From Mycobacterium avium subsp. avium (lineage in GTDB: Bacteria; Actinomycetota; Actinomycetes; Mycobacteriales; Mycobacteriaceae), in the NCBI RefSeq assembly GCF_009741445.1, contig NZ_CP046507.1, positions 2,108,001-2,172,000 on the forward strand: a stretch of DNA of 64,000 nucleotides, in the 5' to 3' direction. Shown one piece after another: positions 6,931-16,423 of this stretch (positions are counted from its first letter, which is position 1; each line of letters starts with the position of its first letter). Below the pieces are notes generated by a model. The model saw nothing but the letters and a program-made list of their open reading frames with translations. It searched no databases and was not told the origin of the DNA. A program made the translations under genes and the position numbers.

Positions 6931-9900
6931 TCAGCCTCCCGAGAGCCTGGTGATCCAGGCCCGGGAGGCTGCTGGGTCTATGACGTCGTCCAGCTCGAAG
7001 GTGGTCGCCGCCCGCAGCGCCTTGCCGTGCTGGTAGGCGGCCGCCACCAGGCGGTCGAAGAGGTTTTGCCGTTCGGCCGGATCGGTGACGGCGGCCAGCT
7101 CCTTGCGGTAGCCGAGCCGCACCGCGCCCTCCAGGCCCATGCCGTCGATCTCGCCGGTCGGCCAGGCGACGGTGAATTGCGGTGCGCGGAACGACCCGCC
7201 GGCCATGGCCATCGCGCCGAGCCCGTATCCCTTGCGCAGGATGATCATTCCGAGCGGCACCGTCAGCCGCGCGCCCAGCACGAACATCCGGCCGAACCGG
7301 CGCACCGCGGCCTGGGTCTCGGCATCGGGCCCCACCATGAAGCCGGGGGTGTCGCACAGCGAGATCACCGGCAGCCCAAAGGATTCGCACAACGCCAGGA
7401 AGTCGCCGGCCTTGTCGGCGGCTTCGGCGTCGATGGCGCCGCCGAGGTGATGGGTGCTGTTGGCGATCAGCCCGTAGGGCACGCCCTCGACGCGCACCAG
7501 CGCGGTGACGATGCCCACCCCGTAGTCGGGGCGCAGCTCCAGCACCGACCCGACATCGACGATCGCCTCGATGGCGCGGTGCACATCGTAGGCGCGTAAT
7601 CGGTTCTGCGGCACCACATGTCGGGCCACCCGCGGGTCGGGCGCCTGCCACCGGTCCAGGCGGCCCTGAAAGTAGGAGAGGTATTGCTTGGCCAGCGACA
7701 CCGCGTGCGCTTCGTCGCGGGCGACCAGGCCGACCACCCCGTTGCGGCGCTGCACGGCGATCGGCCCGATCGCCTCGGGCGGGTAGACGCCCAGCCCGCC
7801 ACCTTCGATCATCGCCGGCCCGCCCATCCCGATGTTGGCGTCCGGGGTCGCGATGATGACGTCGCACACCCCGGCCAGCGCGGCGTTGCCGGCGAAGCAC
7901 CGGCCCGAGACGACCGACACCAGCGGCACCCGCCCGCGCAGCCCGGCCAGCATCCGGAAGGTCGGCACGTCCAGCCCCGCGGCGCCGCCGACGTCGGTGT
8001 CGCCGGGCCGTCCGCCGCCGCCCTCGGCGAAAAGCACCACCGGCAGCCGTTTCCGGGCGGCCAGGTCGAAGACGCGGTCGGTCTTGGCGTGGTTGCGCAT
8101 GCCCTGGGTGCCCGCCAGCACGGTGTAGTCGTAGGAGGCCACGACGGCCTGCGCCGCGGCCCGCCCGAACCGGTCGGCGCCGATGGTGGCCAGGCCGGCG
8201 ACCAGACCGTCGGCCGGGGTGTTGGCGATCAGGTCCTCCTCGGAGCGCCGGCTGCGCTGCGCGGCGATGGCCAGGGCGCCGTATTCGACGAAGCTGCCGG
8301 GGTCGACGAGGTCGTCGATGTTCTCCCGGGCGGTGCGCCGGCCCTGCCGGTGCCGTTTGGCGACGGCGTCCGGGCGCCCCTCGTCCAGGGTCCGGGCGTG
8401 GCGCTCGATCACCTCGTCCAGGTCGGCGCGGGTTAGGTCGAGATCGGTTGCCGCCGTGACGGATTCACCGTCGTCACCGCCCGTGGTGCGGGTGAAAACC
8501 AGCAGCGGATCGCCGGTCCCGACGACCTGGCCGGGGGTCACCAGCACCCGGACGGTGCGCAGCGCGTCCGGCGCGGCGAGGACGTGCTGCATCTTCATCG
8601 CTTCCAGGACGACCAGCTGGGCGCCCGCGGGGTAATCCGCGCCCTCGGGCGCCACCTCGACCACGGTGCCGGCCAGCTGCGCCCGCAGCGCGTCCTCGCC
8701 GGGATACAGCTCGACGGCGCCCGGCTGCGGGCCGGGCTGATGGGTCAGCGCGGCGGCGGCCAACTCGGGAAGCTTATCGTCCACGAAATCGGTGTTCACC
8801 CAGCCGGTTTCGAGTCGCTGTTCGGCCAGCAGCCGGCGCAGGAACCCGATGTTGGTGGCCACGCCCTCGACGCCGAATTCGGACAGGGCGGTGTCGGCCT
8901 TGCGCATCGCCGCCCGCCACGAGGATCCGTGCACCGCGACGATCACCTTGGCCAGCAGCGAGTCGTACTGCGGGCTCACCACCAGTCCGGGCCGGCCGTA
9001 GGTGTCGACCCGCACTCCCCGTCCGCTGGGCGGGCAGAACGCGGTGAGCGTGCCGGCGGACGGCAGCACGGAGAAGTCGGCGCCGAACGTCTCCGCGTTG
9101 ACCCGCAGCTGGATCGCGATGCCCCGCTGGGCGGCCGGCTCGCCGATGACTTCGGTGCCGTCGGAGGCGATTCCGGCCGGCAGGCCCAGCCGGTAGTAGG
9201 ACTCGCCGCCGGCGATCGCAAGCTGCACGGCGACCAGGTCGAGCCCGGTGGTCTGTTCGGTGACGGTGTGCTCCACCTGGATTCGCGGGTTGACCTCCAG
9301 GAAGACAAAACGCTCGCCGCTGACCAGGAACTCCACGGTGGCCAGCCCGCGCAGCCCGACGCGGGCACACAACCGCACGGCCGCCTGGTGCAGCGCGCGG
9401 CGCAGCTCCTCCGAAAGCCCTTGGGCGGGCGCGATTTCGATCAGCTTCTGGTAGCGCCGCTGCATGCTGCAGTCGCGGTCGCCCACCGCCAGGGCGTGCG
9501 TTTGGTGCCCGGCCGGCGCGGCGACCACCTGCACCTCGATGTGGCGGGCGTCGCCGAGCAGCGCCTCGGCGAACAGCGCCGGGTCGCCGAACCCCAGCCG
9601 CGCCTCCGCGGCGCAGCGTTGGTAGGCGCCGGCGATTTGAGCGGCGTTGTGCACCTTGCGCATTCCCCGCCCGCCGCCGCCGGCCAGCGCCTTGATCATG
9701 ATGCCGCCGGGGTGCGCGGCGAAGAACGCCTCGATGTCCTCGACGCCGCTCGGGCCGTCGGTGGCGGCCAGCGTCGGCACCTCGGCGGCGATCGCGGCGC
9801 GGCGGGCCGCCGTCTTGTTGCCCAGCAGCTCGAGCACGCGCGCGTCGGGGCCCACGAAGGTGCGGCGGGCGGCGGCGCAGGCCTCGGCGAATTCGGCGTT

Positions 9901-10158
9901 CTCGGACAGGAATCCGTAGCCCGGATGAATCAGCGTTGCGCCGGTGTTCTCGGCCACGGCCAGCAGGGCAGCCTGGTTCAGGTAGGCGGGCGGGCCGCTG
10001 CCGGGCAGCGGCATCGCCTCGTCGGCGGCGTGCACATGCGGGCTGTGCGCGTCGTCCGCGGCGTACACGGCGACGGTTCGCATGCCCAGTTCGGTTGCGG
10101 TGCGGATGATTCGAAGTGCGATCTCGCCGCGGTTGGCGACCAGCAGGCTCGCGGTCAT
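6931..10158 (-). CDS. lcc: Single-chain multidomain long-chain acyl-CoA carboxylase
   Basis: One 1075-residue chain carries all parts of a biotin-dependent acyl-CoA carboxylase: an ATP-grasp biotin carboxylase (about 1-450, with GGGGRGMR at 160-167 and the EVNPRIQVEHTVTE segment), a biotinyl domain with EAMKM and the biotin-accepting Lys522, and a carboxyltransferase (about 565-1075). This matches the LCC described from M. avium subsp. paratuberculosis (a homohexamer acting on a wide range of acyl-CoAs), whereas other mycobacterial carboxylases split alpha and beta subunits. Its ATG overlaps the fadD stop by four bases, so an acyl-CoA ligase probably supplies the substrate. The final codons form a 10-bp stem. 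Confidence 0.93.
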   Translation of the reverse strand: MTASLLVANRGEIALRIIRTATELGMRTVAVYAADDAHSPHVHAADEAMPLPGSGPPAYLNQAALLAVAENTGATLIHPGYGFLSENAEFAEACAAARRTFVGPDARVLELLGNKTAARRAAIAAEVPTLAATDGPSGVEDIEAFFAAHPGGIMIKALAGGGGRGMRKVHNAAQIAGAYQRCAAEARLGFGDPALFAEALLGDARHIEVQVVAAPAGHQTHALAVGDRDCSMQRRYQKLIEIAPAQGLSEELRRALHQAAVRLCARVGLRGLATVEFLVSGERFVFLEVNPRIQVEHTVTEQTTGLDLVAVQLAIAGGESYYRLGLPAGIASDGTEVIGEPAAQRGIAIQLRVNAETFGADFSVLPSAGTLTAFCPPSGRGVRVDTYGRPGLVVSPQYDSLLAKVIVAVHGSSWRAAMRKADTALSEFGVEGVATNIGFLRRLLAEQRLETGWVNTDFVDDKLPELAAAALTHQPGPQPGAVELYPGEDALRAQLAGTVVEVAPEGADYPAGAQLVVLEAMKMQHVLAAPDALRTVRVLVTPGQVVGTGDPLLVFTRTTGGDDGESVTAATDLDLTRADLDEVIERHARTLDEGRPDAVAKRHRQGRRTARENIDDLVDPGSFVEYGALAIAAQRSRRSEEDLIANTPADGLVAGLATIGADRFGRAAAQAVVASYDYTVLAGTQGMRNHAKTDRVFDLAARKRLPVVLFAEGGGGRPGDTDVGGAAGLDVPTFRMLAGLRGRVPLVSVVSGRCFAGNAALAGVCDVIIATPDANIGMGGPAMIEGGGLGVYPPEAIGPIAVQRRNGVVGLVARDEAHAVSLAKQYLSYFQGRLDRWQAPDPRVARHVVPQNRLRAYDVHRAIEAIVDVGSVLELRPDYGVGIVTALVRVEGVPYGLIANSTHHLGGAIDAEAADKAGDFLALCESFGLPVISLCDTPGFMVGPDAETQAAVRRFGRMFVLGARLTVPLGMIILRKGYGLGAMAMAGGSFRAPQFTVAWPTGEIDGMGLEGAVRLGYRKELAAVTDPAERQNLFDRLVAAAYQHGKALRAATTFELDDVIDPAASRAWITRLSGG
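6932..6971. terminator. Long stem-loop at the convergent end of the secreted protein and lcc genes
   Basis: CAGCCTCCCG (6932-6941) pairs with CGGGAGGCTG (6962-6971), and an inner pair GCCTGG (6945-6950) with CCAGGC (6955-6960) closes on a TGAT loop. It begins 13 bases after the plus-strand stop and forms the last codons of lcc. No T-run follows, so terminator activity is inferred from position and strength. Confidence 0.55.
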
Positions 10159-11687
10159 CGCAGCGGGTCACCCCAGCGCACCTGGTCGCGCAGTCTGGCC
10201 TTGAGCAGTTTGCCGCCGGCATTGCGCGGCAGTGGGCCGTCGGCGATCGTAACGTATTGCGGCACCTTGAAGTCGGCCAGCCGGCCGCGGCAGTGCTCGA
10301 GCACCGCCGGCACGTCGATGTCGTCGTCGCCGAACAGCACCGCCCCCACTTTCTCGCCCATCACGTCGTCGGGCACCCCCAGCACGCACGCATCCGCGAC
10401 GCCGGGCGCACCCAGCAGCACCGCCTCGACCTCGACGCTGGAGACGTTCTCGCCGCCGCGGTTGATGATGTCCTTGAGCCGGTCGATGATGTGCACCCGG
10501 CCGGCGTCGTCGACGCGCACCACGTCGCCGGTGTGCAGCCAGCCCCCGGCGAAGGTGCTCGCGGTGGCCTGCGGCCGGTTCCAGTAGCCGGCGGTCACGT
10601 TGCCGCCGCGGGTGACCAACTCCCCGACGCCGGGTTCGTTGTCGCCGAACGGGATCAGCCCCAGGTCCACCGACGGGACCGCATACCCGACCGAATCGGC
10701 ATGCTCGACCGCTTCGCGGTCGGGCAGCACCGTCATCAGCGACGCCGTCTCGGTCATGCCATAGCCGTTGAACACCGTGGCGTGCGGGAAGGCGTCTTTC
10801 ACCGTGCGCACCAGCGACGGCGCGATGGGCGCCCCGCCGTAACCGACCCAGCGCACGCGGGATACATCGTTTCCGGCAAAATCCTTGTGGCGCAATAACA
10901 ATGCATAGATCGCCGGGACGGTGACCATCACCGAGACACGTTCGGCGACCACCGCGTTGAGCAGCGTGTCCAGGTCGAGCGCGGGCAGGATCACCGACGC
11001 TCCCCCGAGCCGGGCCGCGGCCAAAAGCTGTGAGTTGCAACCGGTCACATGGAACAGCGGCACCGAGATCAGCGTGCGCATGTCCTCGCCCAGGTCCCGC
11101 GGCTGCTGCAGGCAGCGGATCGCGTTCTCGGTGTTGGTCAGGAATGCCTCGTGTGTGGTCGGCACGCCCTTGGGGTGGCCGGTGGTGCCCGACGTGTAGA
11201 ACAGGGCGGCGGTGTCGGCCGCGCCGAGTTGCTTGGTGACGTAGGGTTTTCCGTCCGGCAGCGGGTCACCCGGCGCCAGCTGTAGCCGTGCACCGGAGTC
11301 GGACAGCACGAAATCGACCTCCGGTTGCGCGGAGCGCGTATTGACCGCCACCGCAACGCCGCCGGCCAGCACCGTGCCCCAGAAGGCCAGCACCCAGTCG
11401 ATCCCGGCGGGATAGCGCACCGCGACGCGGTCCCCCCGCCGCAGCCCGTCGGCGCGCAGCCCGCCGGCCACCCGCACCGCCCGGTCCCACAGCTGCCGGT
11501 ACGTCAGCCGGCCACCGCCGAGCTCGACCACGGCCTCGCCGTCCGGGCGGGCGTCGACCTGGTCGACGAGCATGTCCACCAGCGTGGCGGGCAGCTCGTC
11601 GTAGCGCGGAATGCCGTCGCGGCCGCGGGACACGCCGGTGGTCGGGAACGGGTTGTGCTCCCGCGCGATTTCGATCACTGGCGGCAT
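10155..11687 (-). CDS. Acyl-CoA synthetase (FadD family)
   Basis: This 510-residue adenylate-forming enzyme would activate a free carboxylic acid to its CoA thioester using ATP. The AMP-binding signature TSGTTGHPKG lies near residues 165-174, the GYGMTE motif in the middle and the catalytic lysine region NAGGKLLK near the C-terminus. It is upstream of and overlaps lcc by four bases, which strongly suggests that the acyl-CoA it makes is carboxylated next. A thioesterase gene diverges from it across about 54 bases. The actual acid is not predictable from sequence. Confidence 0.9.
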   Translation of the reverse strand: MPPVIEIAREHNPFPTTGVSRGRDGIPRYDELPATLVDMLVDQVDARPDGEAVVELGGGRLTYRQLWDRAVRVAGGLRADGLRRGDRVAVRYPAGIDWVLAFWGTVLAGGVAVAVNTRSAQPEVDFVLSDSGARLQLAPGDPLPDGKPYVTKQLGAADTAALFYTSGTTGHPKGVPTTHEAFLTNTENAIRCLQQPRDLGEDMRTLISVPLFHVTGCNSQLLAAARLGGASVILPALDLDTLLNAVVAERVSVMVTVPAIYALLLRHKDFAGNDVSRVRWVGYGGAPIAPSLVRTVKDAFPHATVFNGYGMTETASLMTVLPDREAVEHADSVGYAVPSVDLGLIPFGDNEPGVGELVTRGGNVTAGYWNRPQATASTFAGGWLHTGDVVRVDDAGRVHIIDRLKDIINRGGENVSSVEVEAVLLGAPGVADACVLGVPDDVMGEKVGAVLFGDDDIDVPAVLEHCRGRLADFKVPQYVTIADGPLPRNAGGKLLKARLRDQVRWGDPLR

Positions 11688-11741
11688 GCCGGTCCTACCT
11701 ATCCTGCTGCCTATCCTGCCTGCTGCCCTATCGTGATAGCG
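11688..11741. promoter_or_regulatory. Compact divergent promoter/operator between fadD-lcc and the thioesterase
   Basis: Only about 54 bases separate the two start codons. The stretch holds two CCTATCC-type direct repeats followed by the inverted repeat CTATC-GT-GATAG (11728-11739). TATCGT at 11729-11734, seven bases before the thioesterase GTG, is a candidate -10 and overlaps that inverted repeat, so one regulator could control both directions. Confidence 0.45.
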
Positions 11742-12575
11742 GTGACGATCGAGGATCCCGCCATCATGCCCGAGGCGTTTTTCACTGTAGACGGCGACTC
11801 CTATATTCCGGGCACGATGACCCGGGGCCCGTGGGGCGCGGCCATGGGCGGGCAGATCGTCGGCGGCCTATTGGGTTGGGGCATAGAGCAATCCGGCATC
11901 GACCCCGACCTGCAGCCCGCCCGATTCACCGTCGACCTGTTGCGCCCCGCCTTGCTGGCGCCGGTGCAGATCCGCACCTCGGTGCAGCGGGAGGGCCGGC
12001 GGATCAAACTGGTCGACGCCGACCTGGTGCAGAACGGCGTCGTCGTCGCGCGGGCCAGCGCGCTGTTCCTGCGTCGCGGCGATCATCCCGACGGTCAGGT
12101 GTGGTCGCCTCCGGTGCAGATGCCGCCGTTGCCGACGTCGTCCGAGGGCTTCCCGGCGGACATGCCCTTTCTCATCTGGGGGTACGGGGCCACCCGGGCA
12201 GGCAGCCCCGGTATCGCCGCCGGCGAGTGGGAGCAGGCGCATTCGCAGAAGTTCGCCTGGGCCCGGCTGTTTCGCCCGATGGTGCACGGCCATCCGCTCA
12301 CACCGTTCACCCGGCTGGCGTTCGTCGGCGACATCACCAGTTCGCTGACCCATTGGGGCACCGGCGGATTGCGTTACATCAACGCCGACTACACCGTCAC
12401 CGCGAGCCGGTTGCCCGACGGCGAGTTCCTCGGGCTGGCGGCCCAAAGCCATTACGGCACGGCCGGGGTCGCCACCGGCACCGCGACGCTGTTCGACCGG
12501 CACGGCCCGCTCGGCACCAGCTCGGCGCTGGCATTGGCGCAGCCAGCGGATGCCTTCCAGCCGGCGTACACCTAG
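11742..12575 (+). CDS. TesB-like acyl-CoA thioesterase (double hot-dog)
   Basis: The product of about 277 residues resembles double-hot-dog acyl-CoA thioesterases, with GPWGAAMGGQIVGGLLGWG in the N-terminal half and RYINADYTVTASRLPDGEFLG in the second. Such enzymes release free acids from CoA. The start is one of three: GTG 11733, GTG 11742 or ATG 11766. GTG 11742 is preferred because it sits seven bases after a TATCGT hexamer. Its divergent partner is the ligase-carboxylase pair, so it may control or recycle the same acyl-CoA pool. Confidence 0.75.
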   Translation: MTIEDPAIMPEAFFTVDGDSYIPGTMTRGPWGAAMGGQIVGGLLGWGIEQSGIDPDLQPARFTVDLLRPALLAPVQIRTSVQREGRRIKLVDADLVQNGVVVARASALFLRRGDHPDGQVWSPPVQMPPLPTSSEGFPADMPFLIWGYGATRAGSPGIAAGEWEQAHSQKFAWARLFRPMVHGHPLTPFTRLAFVGDITSSLTHWGTGGLRYINADYTVTASRLPDGEFLGLAAQSHYGTAGVATGTATLFDRHGPLGTSSALALAQPADAFQPAYT

Positions 12576-12621
12576 TCCATCAACTGGGCTAGTCCATCAA
12601 CTGGCTAGTCCATCAATTGGG
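12572..12621. repeat. Three tandem copies of a 16-17 bp unit at a convergent gene end
   Basis: CTAGTCCATCAACTGGG occurs at 12572-12588, minus its last G at 12589-12604, and with one change (AATTGGG) at 12605-12621. The third copy is the coding end of the flavodoxin-like gene including its stop; the first contains the thioesterase stop. The pattern looks like slippage that copied the 3' end of the minus-strand gene twice. Confidence 0.9.
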
Positions 12622-13072
12622 CGGCGACCGTCGCACCCAGCTCCCAGCACGCCTGCAGGTCGTCCTTGCTGGGCTTGCCCGAAACCACCACCGTCTCAGC
12701 GGCTTTCGTCCAGCCCAGGCCGGTCGTGATGGTGTCGACGGCGCGCTGGGCGCCCTCGGTGCCCTCGTTGCCGTGCAGGTACAGGCCGAAGGGCCGCCCG
12801 CGGGTGGAGTCGAGCAGCTGGTAATAGCTGCAGTCGAAGGCATGCTTGAGCGCACCCGAGATGTAACCCAGGTTGGCCGGGGTGCCCAGCAGATATCCGT
12901 CGGCCGCCAGCATCTCGGCCGGCGAGACCGTCAGCGCCGCCCGGCGGACGACCTCGACGCCTTCGATCTCGGGGTCGGTGGCGCCGGAGACCACCGCCTC
13001 GAACATCTCGTGCGTGTGCGGCGACGGCGTGTGGTGCACGATCAGCAGCGTCTTGCTCGGTGTGTCGGTCAC
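12605..13072 (-). CDS. Flavodoxin/NAD(P)H:quinone reductase-like protein (Rv2771c-like)
   Basis: The 155-residue protein has a flavodoxin-like fold: LLIVHHTPSPHTHEM resembles the FMN-phosphate loop, DGYLLGTPANLGYISGALKHAFD the second loop, and RPFGLYLHGNEGTEGAQRA the third. It probably binds FMN and transfers electrons or reduces quinone-like substrates. The start is GTG 13072, overlapping the stop of the upstream membrane-protein gene by four bases, so the pair is co-translated. Both lie downstream of dapB in the same direction. Confidence 0.8.
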   Translation of the reverse strand: MTDTPSKTLLIVHHTPSPHTHEMFEAVVSGATDPEIEGVEVVRRAALTVSPAEMLAADGYLLGTPANLGYISGALKHAFDCSYYQLLDSTRGRPFGLYLHGNEGTEGAQRAVDTITTGLGWTKAAETVVVSGKPSKDDLQACWELGATVAAQLMD

Positions 13073-13524
13073 TGGTGGCCCTGCAGGTCGACGGCGGTCT
13101 TCATGGCTTCCCGGGCGCGGCGGCGGTCCCCGGCGTAATCGTAGGCGCGGGCCAGCCGATACCAGCGCCGCCAGTCGTCGGGGTGGTTTTCCACCTCGGT
13201 GCGCACGGTGGCGAACAGCGCGTCGGCCGCGTCGCGCCGGATGCGGCCCGACCGCCGGCGCGGCAGCGCGCTGGTGTCCAGCTCCATGCCGTCGGCGGCG
13301 ATCAGCCGGGCCAGCCTCTGGTGGGCGAATCCGGCGCGCAGGGTGGCGATCATGGCCCACAGCCCGAGGGCGGGCATGATCAGCACCGCCACGCCCAGGC
13401 CGACGGCGGCGGCCCGGCCCGAGGCGATCATCGCGATGGCCACCCGCCCGAGCAAGGCGAAGTACACCAACAGCGCCACACACAGGAAGGCGACGAGCAG
13501 TTGGATGCGCAGCGCTTTGTTCAT
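13069..13524 (-). CDS. Two-helix membrane protein (Rv2772c-like)
   Basis: This 151-residue protein has two transmembrane helices near residues 7-28 and 37-61, then a basic soluble C-terminal region with a TPR-like pattern (DDWRRWYRLARAYDYAGDRRRAREAM). No function is known to me. It lies 25 bases downstream of dapB and overlaps the flavodoxin-like gene by four bases, an arrangement shared with M. tuberculosis. Confidence 0.75.
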   Translation of the reverse strand: MNKALRIQLLVAFLCVALLVYFALLGRVAIAMIASGRAAAVGLGVAVLIMPALGLWAMIATLRAGFAHQRLARLIAADGMELDTSALPRRRSGRIRRDAADALFATVRTEVENHPDDWRRWYRLARAYDYAGDRRRAREAMKTAVDLQGHQ

Positions 13525-13549
13525 AGCCGTTTGCTCATAGCCGGTTTGC

Positions 13550-14299
<750 letters not shown>

Positions 14300-14336
14300 G
14301 ACCGGGTCACATTCCGCGCCGCGCGGTGCCGCGGGT

Positions 14337-14897
14337 TCAGGTGTGCACGATCCAGCCCGCTTCGGTGTACGGAGCGGGTTGCTCGGGATCGTTGATCGTG
14401 AGGTACAGGTCACCGCCCGCCGGCATCGCGAAGCCGACGAATCCATGTGCGGTCTGCCCGTCGTGAAGGCCGCCCGTCTGCAGCGGGGGCATCTTGCCGA
14501 GCCTCTGGTAGTCGACGGCCATCGTGGCCGGCTGGGGCGCATCGTCGGGATGGGTCCACGGCTGATTGCCGCCGCCGTATCCCGCGAACATATAGCGCTG
14601 ATTCACTTGGAAGAACCGGTGCGACGTCGCGGTGATCGTCAGTTCCACCACGTTGCACGCGGAGCCAGCCGTCGGAGTCGCGAAATGCGAGGTGCAGCCC
14701 GGCGGCAGCCACGTCGCGCTGTTGACGGTGATGTCGGCGGTCGCCCCGCTGGCGGCTCGTGCATGCACGGGCACGCCCAGCTGGCCGATCGGGAACGGTG
14801 GACTGTCCGGCGTCGAGTCGGCCGAACCGGTGGGACACGGGCATGCGGCGATGACCACGGTGATCGCGGCTGCCGCATTCACCCATCCGGCGCGCAC
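14337..14897 (-). CDS. Secreted protein, possible lipoprotein
   Basis: The 186-residue product begins with a hydrophobic signal segment ending VVIAAC, which fits a lipobox (I-A-A-C) with Cys19, so it may be lipid-anchored. The mature part is beta-rich with one cysteine pair (Cys68, Cys80) and resembles small exported immunoglobulin-like proteins (the DUF4352 type comes to mind, without proof). The start is GTG 14897 with GGAGGG twelve bases upstream. It is a single gene that diverges from the DUF222-HNH gene. Confidence 0.65.
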   Translation of the reverse strand: MRAGWVNAAAAITVVIAACPCPTGSADSTPDSPPFPIGQLGVPVHARAASGATADITVNSATWLPPGCTSHFATPTAGSACNVVELTITATSHRFFQVNQRYMFAGYGGGNQPWTHPDDAPQPATMAVDYQRLGKMPPLQTGGLHDGQTAHGFVGFAMPAGGDLYLTINDPEQPAPYTEAGWIVHT

Positions 14898-15051
14898 GAC
14901 GCGTGGTTACCCTCCGCGCCACCACGACAAACGCGAGCGCATCCCGCCCTCACAGCTGGACCGCCGCGCGCGGGCTTCGAGCCGGGGTTGTCCACAGTTC
15001 GCGGTTCATCCACAGCTGCGGCATTGTCCATTTCCCCGCGCCCCGCGCCCT

Positions 15052-15057
15052 AGGATT
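15052..15057 (+). promoter_or_regulatory. Candidate -10 of the DUF222-HNH gene
   Basis: TAGGAT ends five bases before ATG 15063 and no ribosome site is seen, consistent with a leaderless or near-leaderless transcript. Confidence 0.4.
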
Positions 15058-15062
15058 CGAAC

Positions 15063-16418
15063 ATGCATTCGATCGAAGTTCCGGCCGAGGTGCGCGCGGC
15101 CCTGGACGCGCTGGACACCGCCGACGCGGCGATCCGCGCGCTGGACTTCGACGCCCTGCATCCCGTCGTCCGGCTTCGCGCGCTCGAACGGATGGAGGCC
15201 TCGCGGCGGCGGCAGATCGCGGTCAGTCACGGTGTGATCGCCGGCTTGGCCGGCGAGGGCCCGGGCGACGTGGGCGGCCCGGTGCATAAGGTCATCGCCG
15301 ACCGGCTGCGGATCAGTTGCGCCGAGGCGTGCCGGCGGCTTCGGGAAGCCAAGCAGCTGTCGCCGCGCCTGACGCTGACCGGCCAGGAATTGCCACCCGA
15401 ATTGCCGGCCACCGCCGGGGTGTGGCGCGAGGGCATGCTCGACGGGCAGCACCTGCGGGTGATCGAGAAGTTCGTTCGCGACCTTCCCGAGACGACGCCG
15501 GTCCGCGCGGTGGAAGAAGCGGAGCGGTTTCTTGCCCACCAGGCCACACTGTTGCGGCCCGACCAGCTCGAAAAGGTCGCGCACCAGTGCGCGTTGCGCA
15601 TCAACCCCGACGGGAAGTTCTCCGACGCCGACCGTGCCCGCCAGCGCGGCTTCACCTGGTGCGGCCAGCGGGCAGACGGGATGAGCCTCGGAAAGCTTTG
15701 GGCCTCACCGGAATTGCGCGCCAATCTGGACGCGTGGCTGGCCCGGTTCGCGGCCCCCGGCATGTGCAACCCGGACGACGAGGCCCCCTGCGTCGCCGGC
15801 GAACCCGACGAGGAGTCCGCCACCAAGGACTCGCGCACTCCCGCCCAGCGACAGCACGACGCACTCAACGCCCTGGTGCGCGGCCGGTTGGGTGATCCGA
15901 AGCTCGGTCTGCACAACGGCTTACCGGTCACGGTCATCGTGTCGACCACGCTGCGAGAGCTGACGACGGGCGCCGGCCGGGCGGTGACGGGCGGCGGGAC
16001 GCTGCTGCCGATGCGCGACGTGATCCGCATGGCGCGTCACGCGTATCACTACCTGGCGGTGTTCGACGAGCACTCGAGTCGGCCGCTGTATCTCGGCCGG
16101 AGCCGCCGCGTCGCGTCGCCGGACCAGCGCGTGGTGCTCTACGCGAAAGACCGCGGCTGCACCCACCCCGGCTGCGACGCACCCGGCTATTGGTGCGAGG
16201 TGCATCATCTCAACGAGTGGGCCACGGGCGGCTTGACCGATGTCGACAACCTCACCTTCGCCTGCGGGCCGCATCACAAACTGATCGAAAATGGTTGGCG
16301 GACAAAGAAACTCGCAGATGGACGCACGGCGTGGATCCCGCCACCGCAGTGGGACCGCGGCGCGCGCATCAACGACTTTCACCATCCGGAGCGCTATTTC
16401 GATGGCGAGGACCCGTGA
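15063..16418 (+). CDS. DUF222 / HNH endonuclease protein of the 13E12 repeat family
   Basis: The 451-residue protein has an N-terminal DUF222 helical region and a C-terminal HNH nuclease module whose zinc and catalytic residues are visible (CTHPGCDAPGYWCEVHH near residues 364-380, then the N and HH of NLTFACGPHHKLI). These genes are dispersed and multi-copy in mycobacteria (REP13E12), where they act as phage-integration or recombination targets. Whether the enzyme is active is not known. It appears intact. It stands between the dapB region and the Rieske cluster, and its 3' end is six bases from the convergent oxidoreductase. Confidence 0.88.
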   Translation: MHSIEVPAEVRAALDALDTADAAIRALDFDALHPVVRLRALERMEASRRRQIAVSHGVIAGLAGEGPGDVGGPVHKVIADRLRISCAEACRRLREAKQLSPRLTLTGQELPPELPATAGVWREGMLDGQHLRVIEKFVRDLPETTPVRAVEEAERFLAHQATLLRPDQLEKVAHQCALRINPDGKFSDADRARQRGFTWCGQRADGMSLGKLWASPELRANLDAWLARFAAPGMCNPDDEAPCVAGEPDEESATKDSRTPAQRQHDALNALVRGRLGDPKLGLHNGLPVTVIVSTTLRELTTGAGRAVTGGGTLLPMRDVIRMARHAYHYLAVFDEHSSRPLYLGRSRRVASPDQRVVLYAKDRGCTHPGCDAPGYWCEVHHLNEWATGGLTDVDNLTFACGPHHKLIENGWRTKKLADGRTAWIPPPQWDRGARINDFHHPERYFDGEDP

Positions 16419-16423
16419 GGTCC

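Noticed and set aside
6931..10158. Artificial fusion of separate carboxylase subunits by sequencing error
   Set aside because: The single chain with this domain order is the known LCC form from M. avium subsp. paratuberculosis, and the frame is continuous throughout.
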